This document shows, one piece after another, positions 12,541-25,759 of a DNA stretch of 64,000 nt. How positions within the stretch are numbered: the stretch's first letter is position 1; every line of letters starts with the position of its first letter. The position numbers and the translations under genes are program-made. The DNA is taken from positions 90,829,508 through 90,893,507 of the forward strand of contig CM042152.1 in the NCBI GenBank assembly GCA_023376005.1. The letters are read 5' to 3'. This DNA is from Doryteuthis pealeii. Lineage: Eukaryota; Mollusca; Cephalopoda; Myopsida; Loliginidae. The notes below the pieces were generated by a model. The model was not told the DNA's origin, ran no database searches, and saw only the letters and a list, made by a program, of their open reading frames with translations.

Positions 12541-12870
12541 GTCCTTCCCCGATTCTCCGTGACTCTTTTGATTATTCACCGATCTCGAAAAAATGCGTGT
12601 AGTCTGGGATGGTCCGTTTCGTCCTCTGATTGCCAATTTACCCAGACTCTTTTCCAGACCCCGTGGGGATCGTTGCCATGAGGGCCCTGAGCACAATGGT
12701 AACGACATCACCCCTGCGATGGTTTTGTCATAGTTTCTGCGTGTTCGTCTGGCAAGGAGTCCAGGTATGTGTGTGGAGGTTTCGGTCTCTTCATTTTCTA
12801 TTATTGAGTTATTATGTATTATTATTGATTTGTGAATGATTAATGTATTATTACTGCCTTTTGAGGTTTC
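12500..12870 (-). mobile_element. R4/Dong-like 3' fragment next to the arm-specific block
   Basis: This is the inverted partner of 7830-8165. On the minus strand it carries the degraded subtype with the CCCCACGGGGTCTGGAAAA string. It stops at 12880, where a G-rich and CTT-rich block that is absent from the left arm begins. Confidence 0.7.
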
Positions 12871-12879
12871 AAACGTCAG

Positions 12880-14168
12880 GATTGGGGGGAGGCGGGGGGC
12901 GGGGGGTGGGGGAGGGGACGTGGACGGGGTTGTGAGTTTGAGGGAGGACGGAGAGAGCGGGGGAGGGGGGGATGTGGGGGGGGGGGGGGAGAGAGAGGGG
13001 GGGGTGTAAGCGTGGCACGTAAACCTGAATGGGGATGATATGCTAACACAAGAAGAAGAAAGTGTGAAGAATCAAAAATGAAAAGAAAATATATGAGAAC
13101 AGAAAAAAAGAAGCAAAATTCCACGCAACCAATATCCGCTTCTTTTTTTAACAACGTCCAGAACATTGGCTCGGCTCTGACAACCTCGTGATAGGTGGAT
13201 CCCACACTCAGGCCCCCACATCGCTTATGTCCCCCAGAGGTTGGGATTGTCTGAAGTCCAACAGCATTTCTTCTTCTTCTTCTTCTTCTTTCATTCGTCT
13301 TTGCATTCTTCTCTTCTTCTTTCTCTTCTTCTTTCTTTTCTTTCTTCATTCTTTTTTTCTGTCTTTCTTTCTTTCCTTTCTTTCTTCTTCTTCTTCTTGT
13401 TCTTCCTTCTTCTTGCTTCTTCTTCTTCGTTCTTTAATTCGTCTTTCATGTCTTCCTTTCTTCTTTTCTTCTTGCTTCTTCTGTCTTCTGTGTCATTCTT
13501 TTTTTTCTTCGTTCGGTTTCATTCGTCTTGTCTTCTGTCTTCTTCGGTTCTCTCGTTTGCTTCTTATTCTTTTTCTTCCTTGTTCTTTCTTTCTGTTCTT
13601 CTTCTTCTTCTTCTTCTTCTTCTTCTTCTTCTTCTTCTTCTTCTTCTTCTTCTTCTCTTCTTCTTCTTCGTCTTTCCAGTTCTTCTTCGGTTTCTTCTCT
13701 TTGTCATCGTCTTCTCTTTCTTTGTCTCTTTCTTTGTTGTTCTTCTTCTCTTCTTTCTTTTTTTTCTTCTCTTTATTCGTCTTTCATTCTCGTTTCTCTG
13801 TTCTTCTTCCTTTTTTTTCATTCTTTTTCTTTCTTTCTTTCCTTCTCTTTCTTTCTTCTGTCTTCCTGTCCTTCTTCTTTCTTCTCTTCTGTTCTTTCCT
13901 TTCATCGTTTTCATGTTCTTTTCTCTTCGTTCTTGCTTCTTCTCGTTCTTTCTCTTTTCTTGCTTTCATGGTCGTCTTTTTCTTCATTCTGTCTCAAATA
14001 ATGAATGACTTTCACAAATCTGTTGCATACAGAGATAGTAGTAGGCACAGACTTGGTTGAGATTTTAAAGGCCATCTTTTTCCATTTTTTTTCTTGTTCG
14101 CGTATTTGAGAAAAAAATTAAACAACTGCATTAATTGTTTTTGACAACAGAGAGAGAGAGAGAGAGGA

Positions 14169-14211
<43 letters not shown>

Positions 14212-14460
14212 TCGACAAAAATCTGAAGGAAATGTTTTCAAATTTTCGGCACATAGAGAGATGTCTTGTGTCCTGGTGTCAGGCTGGACGTAATACGATC
14301 GACTGCACCTCTGACGTGGGTAAGAATGCGTCGCATAAGGAACTTAGTTTGGGTGGGCTTTACAGAGGGGCAGGGGAGGAGAGGGGGGAAAGGGGGGACG
14401 AGGAAAGAAAGCGGGGTGGATGTCGTAACGTCGTGAATGGCTATCGGTGGCAGGTGTGTG
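12880..14460. repeat. Right-arm-only low-complexity block: G runs, degenerate CTT tract, GA tract
   Basis: The left arm has nothing equivalent; its flanks meet near 7835. The block contains G-rich sequence (12880-13010), about 240 bases of ordinary sequence, a degenerate pyrimidine tract dominated by CTT (13262-13990, perfect core near 13600-13655), a GA dinucleotide tract (14150-14210) and another purine-rich patch (14360-14420). Long frames rich in Ser, Phe, Leu or Arg, Lys, Glu here are products of the simple sequence and exist in several frames at once. Confidence 0.8.
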
Positions 14461-14461
14461 T

Positions 14462-16098
14462 AGCTGATGTGCGCTTTCCATTGGAGTCGTGAGTGGACAG
14501 CAAGTCTTCCTCGAGGTCTCCCAGGACTCTTCTGGAGTATTCTGTCAGAGTTTGCAGCAGTGCAGTGTTCTGATGGTTTCAGATCTTCCTGCTGGGATTT
14601 CCAAACTTCCAAACCTTTCTATCTTTTGGACGTTCCAAACGCACAATACAATTGGTATCACTTTCATCACACCTTCATAATTCATAACTTTTTCAGTTTC
14701 TCTGGTAAGGTCAGATATTTGTCCATTTTTCATTTCCTTTAACTTCACGCTGTGGATTGCTGGAACTGCAAAAATCTCAAAATACAGTTGACAAGTTCTT
14801 CTCTTTTTTGTTTATCAACGACTAGGTCTGGTATTCTTGCTGGGATAGAGGTGATCCGTTTATTTCTAGAAGTCCCAGAGATTTGTATGCGTTTCGTTCT
14901 CGAAGAACAGAATTCTGTGTTTATGCATATACCATTTTGTTTGTATGGTCAAAATTTAATTTTTTGCATAATTCCAGTGGATCACCTTCACACCAGTCGT
15001 GTCTAGTTTTTGGTATTCTCGTTGTTTGCTAGTTTGCTACATTCGCAGAGTATATGGTTTACACAGTCTCATCTCTATTTCCGCAAAGTCTATTTACTAT
15101 TTTGTTGGGTTCTATCAATTTTCGCTTTTGATGTAGTTTGTCCTTATGGCATTATTTTGTGCAGCAAGATTATAAGTGAATATCAGTTTCTCTTTTGAGG
15201 TTTCCTTTTCTTAACTATGTCAAATCTTTTTCATGTGCATTTTATTCTTATTATTATTATTATTATTATTTTATTAATTATTATTATTTCACTCCAATTC
15301 GAGTTTTTCAGCACCTGGTCCGTAGCCGGTGGTTCACTGAAGGCTGAGTGAATACAAGTCCTCTCCGGGTCTCTGTGACTCTTTTGATTATTCCAGCCGA
15401 TCTAAAAATGCTGTAGTCTGGATGGTCCTCGATACTTCTCAGAATTGCCAATTTATCAGACTCTTTTCCCAGACCTGTGGATCGTTCCAAGGGCCCAAGC
15501 ACAATTTGGTACGACATTCACCCTCATGTTTTCATAGTTTTTCTCAGTTCTCTGGGCATGGTCCCAGGTATTTGTTGATCTTTCTAGTCTCTTTCATTTT
15601 CACATTATTATTATTATTTACTCCTTTTGAGTTTTCACATCAGTGTTAGCTGATGTGCTTCACTGGAGCGTCTAAGTGACAGCAAGTCTCCTCAAGGTTC
15701 TCCAGGATCTTCTGAGTATTCTGGCAGATTTGGCAGCAGTGCATTGTTCTGAATGGTTTCAATCAATTCTTCCTTCTGAATTTCCAAACTTTCCAAACCT
15801 TTTCCAATCTTTTGGGACCGTATCCAGTGCACCAACTACAATTGGTATCACTTTCAACTTTCATATTCCCATAACTTTTTCAGTTCTCTGGCAAGGTCCA
15901 GAATATTTGGTCTTTTTTCATTTTCCTTTAACTTCACCATGTGATGCTGCTGGCACTGCAAAATCCACCAGTTGACAAGCTCTTTCTTTTTTGTTTTATC
16001 AACACTAGGTCTGGTCTTATTATTATTATAAGTGATTCAGTTTCTTTTTGAGGTTTCCTTTTCTTAACTATGTCAAATCTTTTCATGTGCAATTATTA

Positions 16099-16131
<33 letters not shown>

Positions 16132-16778
16132 ATATTATTATTATTTCACTCCATTCGAGTTTTTCAAACCTGCGTATGCCGGTGATTTCACTGAAGGCTG
16201 AGTGAAAACAAGTCTCTCGGGCTCTGTGACTCTTTTGTATTATTCCAGCCGATCTCAAAAATGCTGTAGTCTGGATGGTTTTTCGATTCTTCCTCTGATT
16301 GCCAATATATCCAGAGCTCTTATTCCAGACCCCTGGGGATCGTTCCAAAGGGCCCAAGCAAACTTGGTAGACATTCCGCCCATGTTTCATAGTTTTCTCA
16401 GTTTCTGGCAAGGTCCGGTATTTGTTGATCTTTTCGGTCTCTTTCATTTTCACATTAGTATTATTATCTACATTTCTTTTGAGTTTTCACATCATGTTAG
16501 CTGATGGTCTTTCACTGGAGGTAAGTGACAGCAAGTCTCCTCAGGTCTCCAGGACTCTTTCTGAGTATTCTGGCAGATTGCAGCAGTGCAGTTTTCTGAA
16601 TGGTTTTAATTCTTCACTCTGATTGTCCAAACTTTCCAAACCCTTTTTCCAATCCTTTTGGGACCGTGTCCAATGCACCAACTACAATTGGTATACTTTC
16701 ACTTTCATATTCCATAACTTTTTCAGTCTCTGGCAAGGTCCAGATATTTGTCCATTTTTTATTTTTTATTTTAATATA

Positions 16779-16816
<38 letters not shown>

Positions 16817-17240
16817 GAGTTCTGGCGTTAAACTGGAAGTCTTGTCACTGGGGTCTGGAGTGACAGCAAGTCTCGCTCAGGTCCCCATGACCCTTTGAGT
16901 ATTCTATCCGATTTCAACAATATTGTTTTGGATGATCTCTTGATTTTTCCTACGATTCTCTACTTAATCTAACACCTTTTTTTCAAAACCCTTGTGTCCG
17001 TTTCAAGAGCACTAACCACAATTATACACCTTTACCTCATGTTCACACAGGTTTCCTTCCCGTTCTCTGGTAGAGGTCCAAGTATTTGTGCTATCTTTTC
17101 ATTTTTTATTTTTACTTTTCACTTTGTGAGTCAGCTGGAAACGGCAAAAGTCTACGAGGGTTACAAATTCTGTTGTTAATTTAACAACTTGTATCTACAA
17201 GTCATAGATATTGATCACAGGAGATAAACCGAAACAAATC
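14462..17240 (-). mobile_element. Array of R4/Dong-like 3' ends (right arm)
   Basis: This is the inverted partner of 5190-7840. The fragments lie at about 14462-15240, 15290-15625, 15610-16020, 16145-16480, 16490-16770 and 16815-17200, separated by ATT runs at 15247-15292, 16090-16140 and 16775-16815. The alternation of subtypes and the positions of the TAA runs match the left arm, so the array existed before the inversion or copying event. Confidence 0.8.
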
Positions 17241-18889
17241 TTTTAAAAAACTTGACTGTCTTTCTAATTCCTCTAATTTCGATTCTAATGTTTTGATGCT
17301 TGATGCATGTGAGTCAGTAATTATGGACATGGCCTCTTACTTTCCTAGTTCCTCAGTTTTCTCCGTTCTCCAGCGAGATCTTGGTATTTTTTTTAGCTTT
17401 TTGCAATTCATTATGGTCAGTGACACGTATACATTTAGCCTTCACTAATCATTTTTGATCGGCCTTATATTCATCATATCAGCGCATGTGCACTCTGTCC
17501 TATCGACGAGGCTCCATTTCTGAATCTCTTGAGAAGGGGAGTACCCATTTATTGTCTTACTCTCCAGGTCCACGCTGACTCGGAGAGTATAGTACTGTTA
17601 GGCTCCTGCTTATGGGCCAAATAGATTTGTTTGCAATCATTCGTCATAGATAGGAATACTTGATACCATATAATTAAATTATTTCTATTAAGAATATTTA
17701 CTGGAGCTATACTTATTTACTTTGAAACTATATAACTATGTGCAACAAAGGACTATTATTAAATAGAATAATTACTTGAAACATATTATATAGTAGTATT
17801 GAATAAGGAATATTCAAACTACAACTGTGGCTAAATTATTTGTATTAGATAAAATACTTGATATCAAATAACTTGTGTTAAAAAACTCTTTTTTTTAAAA
17901 AATTGCGCCAAATTGAACTAGCCCAAGAAAGCTGAGTGTACCTGAGATGCATCTTTAGTGAAACAGTGCTAACCAATGCCTTTACATTTTCATAAAAGAT
18001 TTTAGCACCATTTTCTGAGAAAATATGTCCCAAGTAATTTATAAAGTAATCTTTAATTGAAATTCAATTTTGAAATTGAAAAAAAAAACAAGATATGACT
18101 ACCAGTTTTTAAAAAAATTCTTTGAAAAATCAATTAATGGTCCGACATTCTCATTGGTCGATATAAAAAACATTTATTTAAAACTGATTTAATGTGATTT
18201 TTCTTTTCGTTTCAGCCCTAAAGAAGTAACCGAGGTATGTACTTTTTATATGCATACCAGTTTTGTCGTAATTCTTGTCTATTTATCGTAATTTATCGTA
18301 ATTCTTGTTTAATGTTTAATTTGTCGTAATTCTTGTTTAGATATGAAGATGGATATCTATCTATCTATCTACCTCAATTTGTTCATTTTTTTACTTTGTT
18401 TGGTAAATAAATAAGAATTACGACAAAAAAAGAGAAGCCGCCCCCCTAAAATACATTTAACGCCCTAAGTTGGTTGTTTTCTTTCAAGTACCACCATAGC
18501 TGGGGTCGTTATTTTAATAGTCACCGGGCAGCAATTTTTGAGGCAGGAGACCGGGACGCACTTCCCCATAAATTACCAAAGAGATTAAAACAAACACACA
18601 AACACAATTCCTTTTCCAAACTTAAGGAACAGTGATTAAAAAAATGTTTATACAAAGTCAGAGTTTGATTGGCCAGATCATCAATGTATTTGAAATCAAA
18701 TTTATTATTCAGTAGTAATGAACCTGTGAGATTAGCTTGTTAACCATTACCCCACTATGGGATACTCACCTTTCATATAGAGTAATAGTTATTGAGATTT
18801 TCTTTCTATTACTATCATACTGAATTTGATCCTCATTGAGTGCCCTATACTTTTTGTACCAAACTTGGCTAACTTTAGTAAATGACTGT

Positions 18890-19345
18890 AATGAATGTTA
18901 GGGGAGTAAACCCCGAAAACAAATCAAGAGCCGGAGTCCCGAAGGTGGTGTGATGCTGAAATCCAGTATTACCATCAACTCCTGCGACACTACCTACGGG
19001 GTCGGGTGTACGCGCCCGCCCCGGGTTAAAATCGCGAGCGTCGACCCCAGGCGGCCATCCCCCCAGGCAACATCTGCCTCCTCGATTTAAAGGGGCAGGG
19101 CTGGGTTTATTGCCCGGTGCCTGAGGCGCCCCCTTGAGGGGGAATGCCGAGGGGATAGACGCAATTTTTAAACCCGACACCAATGAGTCTCGGCTTTTAG
19201 GTGTTCCCACGTTAACAGGGCCTTGTGCCTAACCTAGTACAAGTGGGGTACGAGGATAATACTCTACCGTTTCCAAACGGCATTGGTACCTTACCTTTCC
19301 TTTGGATCACAGTGGCAGTATGGAGAGGGGGGATTTGCTGCATGG
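18890..19345. repeat. GC-richer dispersed repeat of unknown class, right copy
   Basis: This is the inverted partner of 1060-1590. The frames differ from the left copy because of many indels, which argues against coding. Confidence 0.5.
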
Positions 19346-19539
19346 GCAACAGCTTATCCTCCATATGAACCCGCCCAGGCTATGTTGTACAAATAAAAAT
19401 AAAAATTTTTTTGACACTACTCCATCGTCTCTCGTAGACGGAAGGCTGCCATCCATTTGATGTCAAGTATGGAAAATATAAACACTCTGTCTTGTCTAGA
19501 CTCTTAAGTATGTAGTAAAATACCACCACACCACCACCA

Positions 19540-19800
19540 TCATCATCATCATCATCATCATCATGTTGCGCAAGTAGCACGGATATCCATGACAATCTCT
19601 CGCCAACCTTCCCTATCACTCATTGCCTCTGGGATGTCTTCTGCGCAGCAACCAGCATCCTCGCATAGTTGATCAATGTAGGTCTTTGTGGGCGGCCACA
19701 TTAGCATGTCCATGTTTGGCTTCCACAGGAGAACGTCGCTTATGAGCTCGTCCTTGCTTCTCCAACAGTGTCCTGCATGCCTAGTCCATCTCACTCGTGC
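19540..19800 (-). pseudogene. 3' end of a LINE reverse transcriptase ORF with GAT tail (right arm)
   Basis: On the minus strand from 19800 the reading is RWTRHAGHCW, SKDELISDVLLWKP, then TYIDQLCEDAGCCAEDIP and DREGW, ending in a run of Asp codons from the (GAT)n tail at 19540-19564. It is the inverted partner of 610-925 and a little better preserved. It is a 5'-truncated LINE remnant, and no catalytic RT motifs are present. Confidence 0.65.
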
Positions 19801-19818
19801 AGCATGTCATTTTTGCCG

Positions 19819-20456
<638 letters not shown>

Positions 20457-20573
20457 ATATATTTTCTCTGTGACTCTAACATTAAGAGCACGCATTGAGC
20501 TCTCAATCTGCGACAGGTTTTTTAAATAAAACTCTTGTGTCGTAAGGAAGATTTCTTCTCTGGACTTTTGGAT

Positions 20574-20578
20574 TATAT

Positions 20579-20615
<37 letters not shown>

Positions 20616-20650
20616 GTGTGTGTGTGTGTGTGCGTGTGTGTGTATGATGC
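20574..20650. repeat. TA then GT microsatellite at the outer edge of the right arm
   Basis: A TA run at about 20575-20612 passes directly into a GT run to about 20642. It marks the visible outer end of the palindrome. Confidence 0.85.
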
Positions 20651-20699
20651 TGTTTGCTATATTTATGAATAATTATTGCTCAATATCGATGATAGAACT

Positions 20700-21320
20700 T
20701 CTATATAAGTTTGGGTAGCTTCGTGAGAATCAGTTTCTTGACTTTACGACCATTAAACTGTTGTATACTCTTCTTTCTTAACTTATTTTTATTCTTCTAT
20801 TCTTCTTCTGACGTCTTTTCTATCTTACGTCTTCTTCTAACATCTGGACTTCTAGCGTCTTGGTGGTCGGTCGCACTTAACTCATTTCTTCTTCTTCTTC
20901 TATATCAGTCTTGTTACCAAGACATTCATTAATCACAAAACCGTATTATTTTTCTTAAACTTTTATTTCCTTAACTAAACATTTCATGTAACTAAATATC
21001 TGACTAACATAGCGCGCGTATGCAGAATGAGTTGCAGTTAAGGCAGGACATCTTCACTGCCTGACGTCCAACTGAAAACGGAGGACCCAACCAGGTCCCA
21101 CGTGACTTCACGTATTTCGCGGGCTTTCTGTACTATTCCATGGAAAGTTTCGCCCGTGGTATGAAAAGGGCCATTCCTTTAGAAATACAGGGGATTGACA
21201 ATAATCTTATGCAACCGCATAGATTATGTAACACAACCAAGATTGGTCACAAAGGTGAAAAAACACAAACAAAAAAGGATTAAATTGTCTTGGCAGTAAG
21301 AAATACATGAAAACGGCAGC
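20700..21320. other. Stretch without a recognised gene; possible LTR-like fragment at 20759-20900
   Basis: The string TTGTATACTCTTCTTTC at about 20760 and the following CTTCT-rich segment resemble 46706-46800 and, in reverse, 30230-30340. This suggests a fragment of the same dispersed LTR-like repeat. The rest, up to the satellite, shows nothing I recognise. Confidence 0.35.
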
Positions 21321-21385
21321 GTTAGATGCATAAAATGCTTTTATTCACATCTAGTTACAATTTATGTCGTACCTCAATGCTAGCA

Positions 21386-23620
21386 CTCTCACGGGAGATT
21401 TGCAGTGCACTCTCACGAGAGATTTGCGGCGCACTCTCACGGGAGATTTGCGGAGCACTCTCACGGAGATTTGCGGCGCACTCTCACGGAGATTTGCGGC
21501 GCACTCTCACATTTGCGGCGCACTCTCACGGGAGATCTGCTGAGCACTCTCACTGGAGATTTGCAGCGCACTCTCACGGGAGATTTGCAGCGCACTTTCA
21601 CGGAGATTTGCGCACTCTCACGGGAGATTTGCGGCGCACTCTCACGGGAGATCTGCTGAGCACTCCACTGGAGATTTGCAGCGCACTCTCACGGGAGATT
21701 TGCAGCGCACTTTCACGGGAGATTTGCGCGCACTCTCACGGAGATTTGCGGCGCACTCTCACGGGAGATTTGCGGGCACTCTCACGGGAGATTTGCGGGC
21801 ACTCTCCACATTTGCGGCGCACTCTCACTGGAGATTTGCGGAGCACTCTCACGGGAGATTTGCGGCGCACTCTCACGGAGATTGGCGCACCTCACTGGAG
21901 ATTGCGCACTCTCACGGGAGATTTGCGGCGCACTCTCACGGGAGATTTGCGCGCACTCTCACGGAGATTTGCACTCTCGGCGCACTCTCACGGGAGATTT
22001 GCAGCGCACTCTCACTGGAGATTTGCGGAGCACTCTCACGGGAGATTAGCGGCGCACTCTCACGGGAGATTTGCAGCGCACTCTCACTGGAGATTTGCAC
22101 TTCACGGGAGATTTGCGCGCACTCTCACGGCGAGATTTGGCGCACTCTCACGGGAGATTTGCAGCGCACTCTCACGGGAGATTGCGCACTCTCATGCAGC
22201 GCACTCTCACGGGAGATTTGCGGAGCACTCTCACGGGAGACACTTTCACGGGAGATTTGCGGCGCACTCTCACGGAGATTTGCAGCGCACTCTCACGGGA
22301 GATTTGCGGCGCACTCTCACGGGAGATTTGCAGCGCACTCTCACGGGAGATCTGCACTCTCACGGGGATTTGCAGCGCACTCTCACGGAGATTTGCAGGC
22401 ACTTCACGGAGATTTGCAGCGCACTTCACGGGAGATTTGCGGCGCACTCTCACGGAGATTTGCGGCGCTCTCACGGGAGATTTGCAGCGCACTCTCACTG
22501 GAATTTGCGGCGCACTCTCACGGAGAATTGCAGCGCACTCTCACGGGAGATTTGCAGCGCACTCTCACGGGAGATTTGCGGAGCACTCTCACGGAGATTG
22601 CAGCGCACTCTCACGGGAGATCTGCGGAGCACTCTCACGGAGACTGAAGATTTGCAGCGCACTCTCACGGGAGATTTGCGGAGCACTCTCACGGGAGATT
22701 TGCAGCGCACTTTCACGGGAGATTTGCACTCTCACGGGAGATTTGCGGCGCACTCTCACGGGAGATTTGCAGCGCACTCTCTCTGGAGATTTGCAGCGCA
22801 CTCTCACTGGAGATTTCTGAGCGCACTCTCACGGAGATTTCACTCTCACGGAGATTTGCGGAGCACTCTCACGGGAGATTTGCAGCGCACTCTCACGGGA
22901 GATTTGCGCACTCCCACGGGAGATTTGCGGGGATTTGCGGAGCACTCTCACGGGACAGCGCACTCTCACGGGAGATTTGCAGCGCACTCTCACGGGAGAT
23001 TGCGCACTCTCACGGGGATTTACTCTCACGGGAGATTTGCAGCGCACTCACGGGAGATTTGCAGCGCACTCTCAGGGAGAGCACTCTCAGATTTGCGGCG
23101 CACTCTCACGGGAGATTTGCGGAGCACTCTCACGGGAGATTGCAGCGCACTCTCAGGAGATTTGCAGCGCACTCTCACATTTGCGGAGCACTCTCACGAT
23201 TTGCAGCGCACTCTCACGGGAGATTTGCAGCGCACTCTCACTGGGATTTGCGGCGCACTCTCACGGGAGATTTGCGGCGCACTCTCACTGGAGATTTGCG
23301 GAGCACTCTCACTGGAATTTGCGGCGCACTCTCACTGGAGATTTGCGGAGCACTCTCACTGGAGATTTGCAGCGCACTCTCACGGGATTTGCGGCGCACT
23401 CTCACTGGAGATTTGCGGAGCACTCTCACTGGAGATTTGCGGAGCACTCTCACTGGAGATTTGCAGCGCACTCTCACTGGAGATTTGCAGAGCACTCTCA
23501 CTGGAGATTTCAGCGCACTCTCACTCTGGAGATTTGCGGCGCACTCTCACTGGAGATTTGCGGCGCACTCTCACGGGAGATTTGCAGCGCACTCCCACGG
23601 GAGAATTGCGGCGCTTCGTT
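21386..23620 (+). repeat. 24-bp satellite array, roughly 90 units
   Basis: The unit is about 24 bp, built from GCACTCTCACGGGAGATTT followed by GCGGC, GCAGC or GCGGA. Each unit contains a small dyad TCTC-ACGG-GAGA. Many units are shortened by 1-12 bases. The first two thirds mostly carry CACGGG, while units after about 23220 mostly carry CACTGG, so the array has a variant block. Because 24 is a multiple of three and the unit has no stop in most frames, one frame is open from 21326 to 23689 and others are open for hundreds of codons. Shortened units switch the reading (ALSREICG, AHSHGRFA, RTLTGDLR) without causing stops. I do not call a gene. Confidence 0.95.
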
Positions 23621-23689
23621 TTCACTGGGCACTGTAACGGCTGCCCCAGTCTGGGAGATATGAAGGCATGGCAATTCTTACTGATGTAA

Positions 23690-25080
23690 TTAATTTTATC
23701 CAATTAACACCCTGAAACTACAACAAAACAAATAACATTTAATGACAGCGAATACTTTGCCAAATGGGAAGTAATGTATAACAGCAAATACATTTCTAAG
23801 AATAAAAAAAGGACTTGAATGTCGGAGTACTCACTGTGTCATCCGTCTTGGCCAGTGGCAGAATCAAAAGGGGCCTTGTATAAGTCTTCACCTTACCACT
23901 TTCAGGGTTAGGGAATAACAGCCCGCAGAAAATGGGAGTGATGAACCCATCAAAACTATTAAAATTGGACACTATAGTTTAATTAATGTTACAAACAAAA
24001 ATTATGTATTTAAAAATTAATATAGGATTAATTGTCCAGTTTAGCGGCAGTTGCCAGTTGTAATGCTACCAAGAACGTGGACAATGACACACTGTTAGAA
24101 TAGTAACAGCCTGTAATGGCGACAGTTTTGTCTTGTCTAATTTCGGTTGTATATACTTCATTTAAATATAATTGTTCTATACTACTATTATTAGAGATAT
24201 CCCTTGTTAAGTGTCCTCTGTGTAATTATAATAAACAATATTCATTTTTTACAGGCTCTGATCAAAGCAGAAACTGCTTCAATCCTGGGCGGCTAAAATC
24301 ATTGATGAAAAGAAAAAAAAACATGAAAGGTTTCTGGTAAACCAAGTAAAATCTTTCTTCTGCCAACTGAACGGGACTTCAGACCAAAAATGGTTTTCCT
24401 CTGTATTCAAGCATTAAAAATTCATTATATATGAGTCTTGTCTTCTTTGTTTTGAATTTTACTTGTACTAATTCTTTTCAAACTATTTGAATTAAGAAAA
24501 GTTGGCCAAACTAGCCATTTTACAGACATCGAACAATAAACGGTTTTACAAGAAACCAACTGATTCCAAGCAACATGTTAATGAATATCTCCAGCCCGGT
24601 TGGAAGGATATATATCTACTCTGGTTTTGGTAAAGGAGCTGCTGGTGTAGGCGTTATTTTCGTAGTGTTGGACATAGTCTATCATTTTTGTTAGCTAGTG
24701 TAGATTTTTAAAAAAAGTAACGGTAAATCACAGTGGAAAATTACAGTCGATTTAACTTTATAGCCTTGAAGTCGGCATTTATCTGAAACGGGTCTCTCAT
24801 GTATTTAGGAGGTCACGTGAACTGTGGTCCGGTAAAATAGAAATTAGTAAGAGAAATTTCGAACAAGTATATTTCGTCGCTGCTGCTTTTCTCTCCCCAT
24901 GCGTGGTTAAGATTATTTCAGAAATAATAAAAGTGTACACGAAATATGTCTCCATGTTTCCTGATATAACAAAAATAGAAAAGAACACAGAATCAGGTAC
25001 GAAAGAACAGAGACACCCGACGAAAAAGAAGCAATAACTCGATAACAGCAGAGGTTAGAACATTTAAGAATGAGTATAGA
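23690..25080. other. Intergenic stretch, nothing recognised
   Basis: This is AT-rich sequence of mixed composition with no long frame, RNA gene or repeat that I could match elsewhere in the window. Confidence 0.6.
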
Positions 25081-25084
25081 ACAG

Positions 25085-25285
25085 TATGAAATGGACATGG
25101 TGGCCCGGGTTCAAATTCTGGACGAGGCTGATTAAATTTCACATTGTGCTAATGCCGATAGGAAAGGTATGAATTCAACTATATTCAACTCTCCATCTAC
25201 GGGTAAATAGTAAGGGAGACTCGGTTCTTTAACCTTGGTATGCCAACTGGTTTAGAAATAGGAAAACTATATATACGACAAAAAC
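25085..25285 (+). mobile_element. tRNA-derived SINE, family 1 (truncated)
   Basis: It contains a B-box-like GGTTCAAATTCTGG, then GACGAGGCTG, a body with GGAAAGGTATGAATTCAA and a tail with GGTATGCCAACTGGTTTAG. The same order is seen at 43830-44035, 60270-60640 and 60690-60890, and on the minus strand at 47524-47790. Pol III-type internal promoter boxes and a dispersed, variable-length distribution support a tRNA-derived SINE. Confidence 0.7.
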
Positions 25286-25289
25286 GTGA

Positions 25290-25755
25290 CCCGTTAGGTC
25301 ACCCATTGAGCCCAGTGTAGATAATTCTGATCTAGAAAAAAATGAATTTGCAAAGCGAATTAAATTTTAAAAAATGATTAGGGCCGGATAATTTTTTAAA
25401 AATCATTAAAATCTGTTAGGGAGAGTTATCTCCCCCTAACGATTCGAACCGGACTCTCTGAAGAGGAGGGGGGGGAAAGACTGCAGAGTAGATCAGAACC
25501 GAGCAGGTGACACACGTATATCCTACATCAAGCCAGAACTCTAATCCAAACCCATCCACTGTATTCCCTGTCAGTGTAAAATAAATAGAACAAATATTGT
25601 TTTTGTTAACATATTCTCTGTTTTATTATCATTTCTGTATATCCTACATCTCGGGATACAACAAAATCATTTTGTAATATTTCTATGAAAGAGAACGTTT
25701 GACCTAATATAGATTTAAATCGACCCGATTCTTGAAATTCCTTAAATAGCTAAGG
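25290..25755. other. Intergenic stretch, nothing recognised
   Basis: This is AT-rich sequence with one G-run near 25468. No matching repeat or frame was seen. Confidence 0.5.
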
Positions 25756-25759
25756 TAAT

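Noticed and set aside
12876..13349. Proline-rich minus-strand frame
   Set aside because: It is generated by G-rich low-complexity DNA in the arm-specific block.
13188..14060. Long Ser/Phe/Leu frames, and Arg/Lys/Glu frames on the other strand
   Set aside because: Product of the degenerate CTT tract. The region is also absent from the other palindrome arm.
21386..23620. CRISPR-like array
   Set aside because: Repeats are head to tail with no unique spacers, and the genome is clearly eukaryotic.
21326..23689. 787-codon open frame over the 24-bp satellite
   Set aside because: The unit is stop-free and a multiple of three, several frames are open together, and shortened units rotate the frame without penalty. 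There is no sign of selection for a protein.
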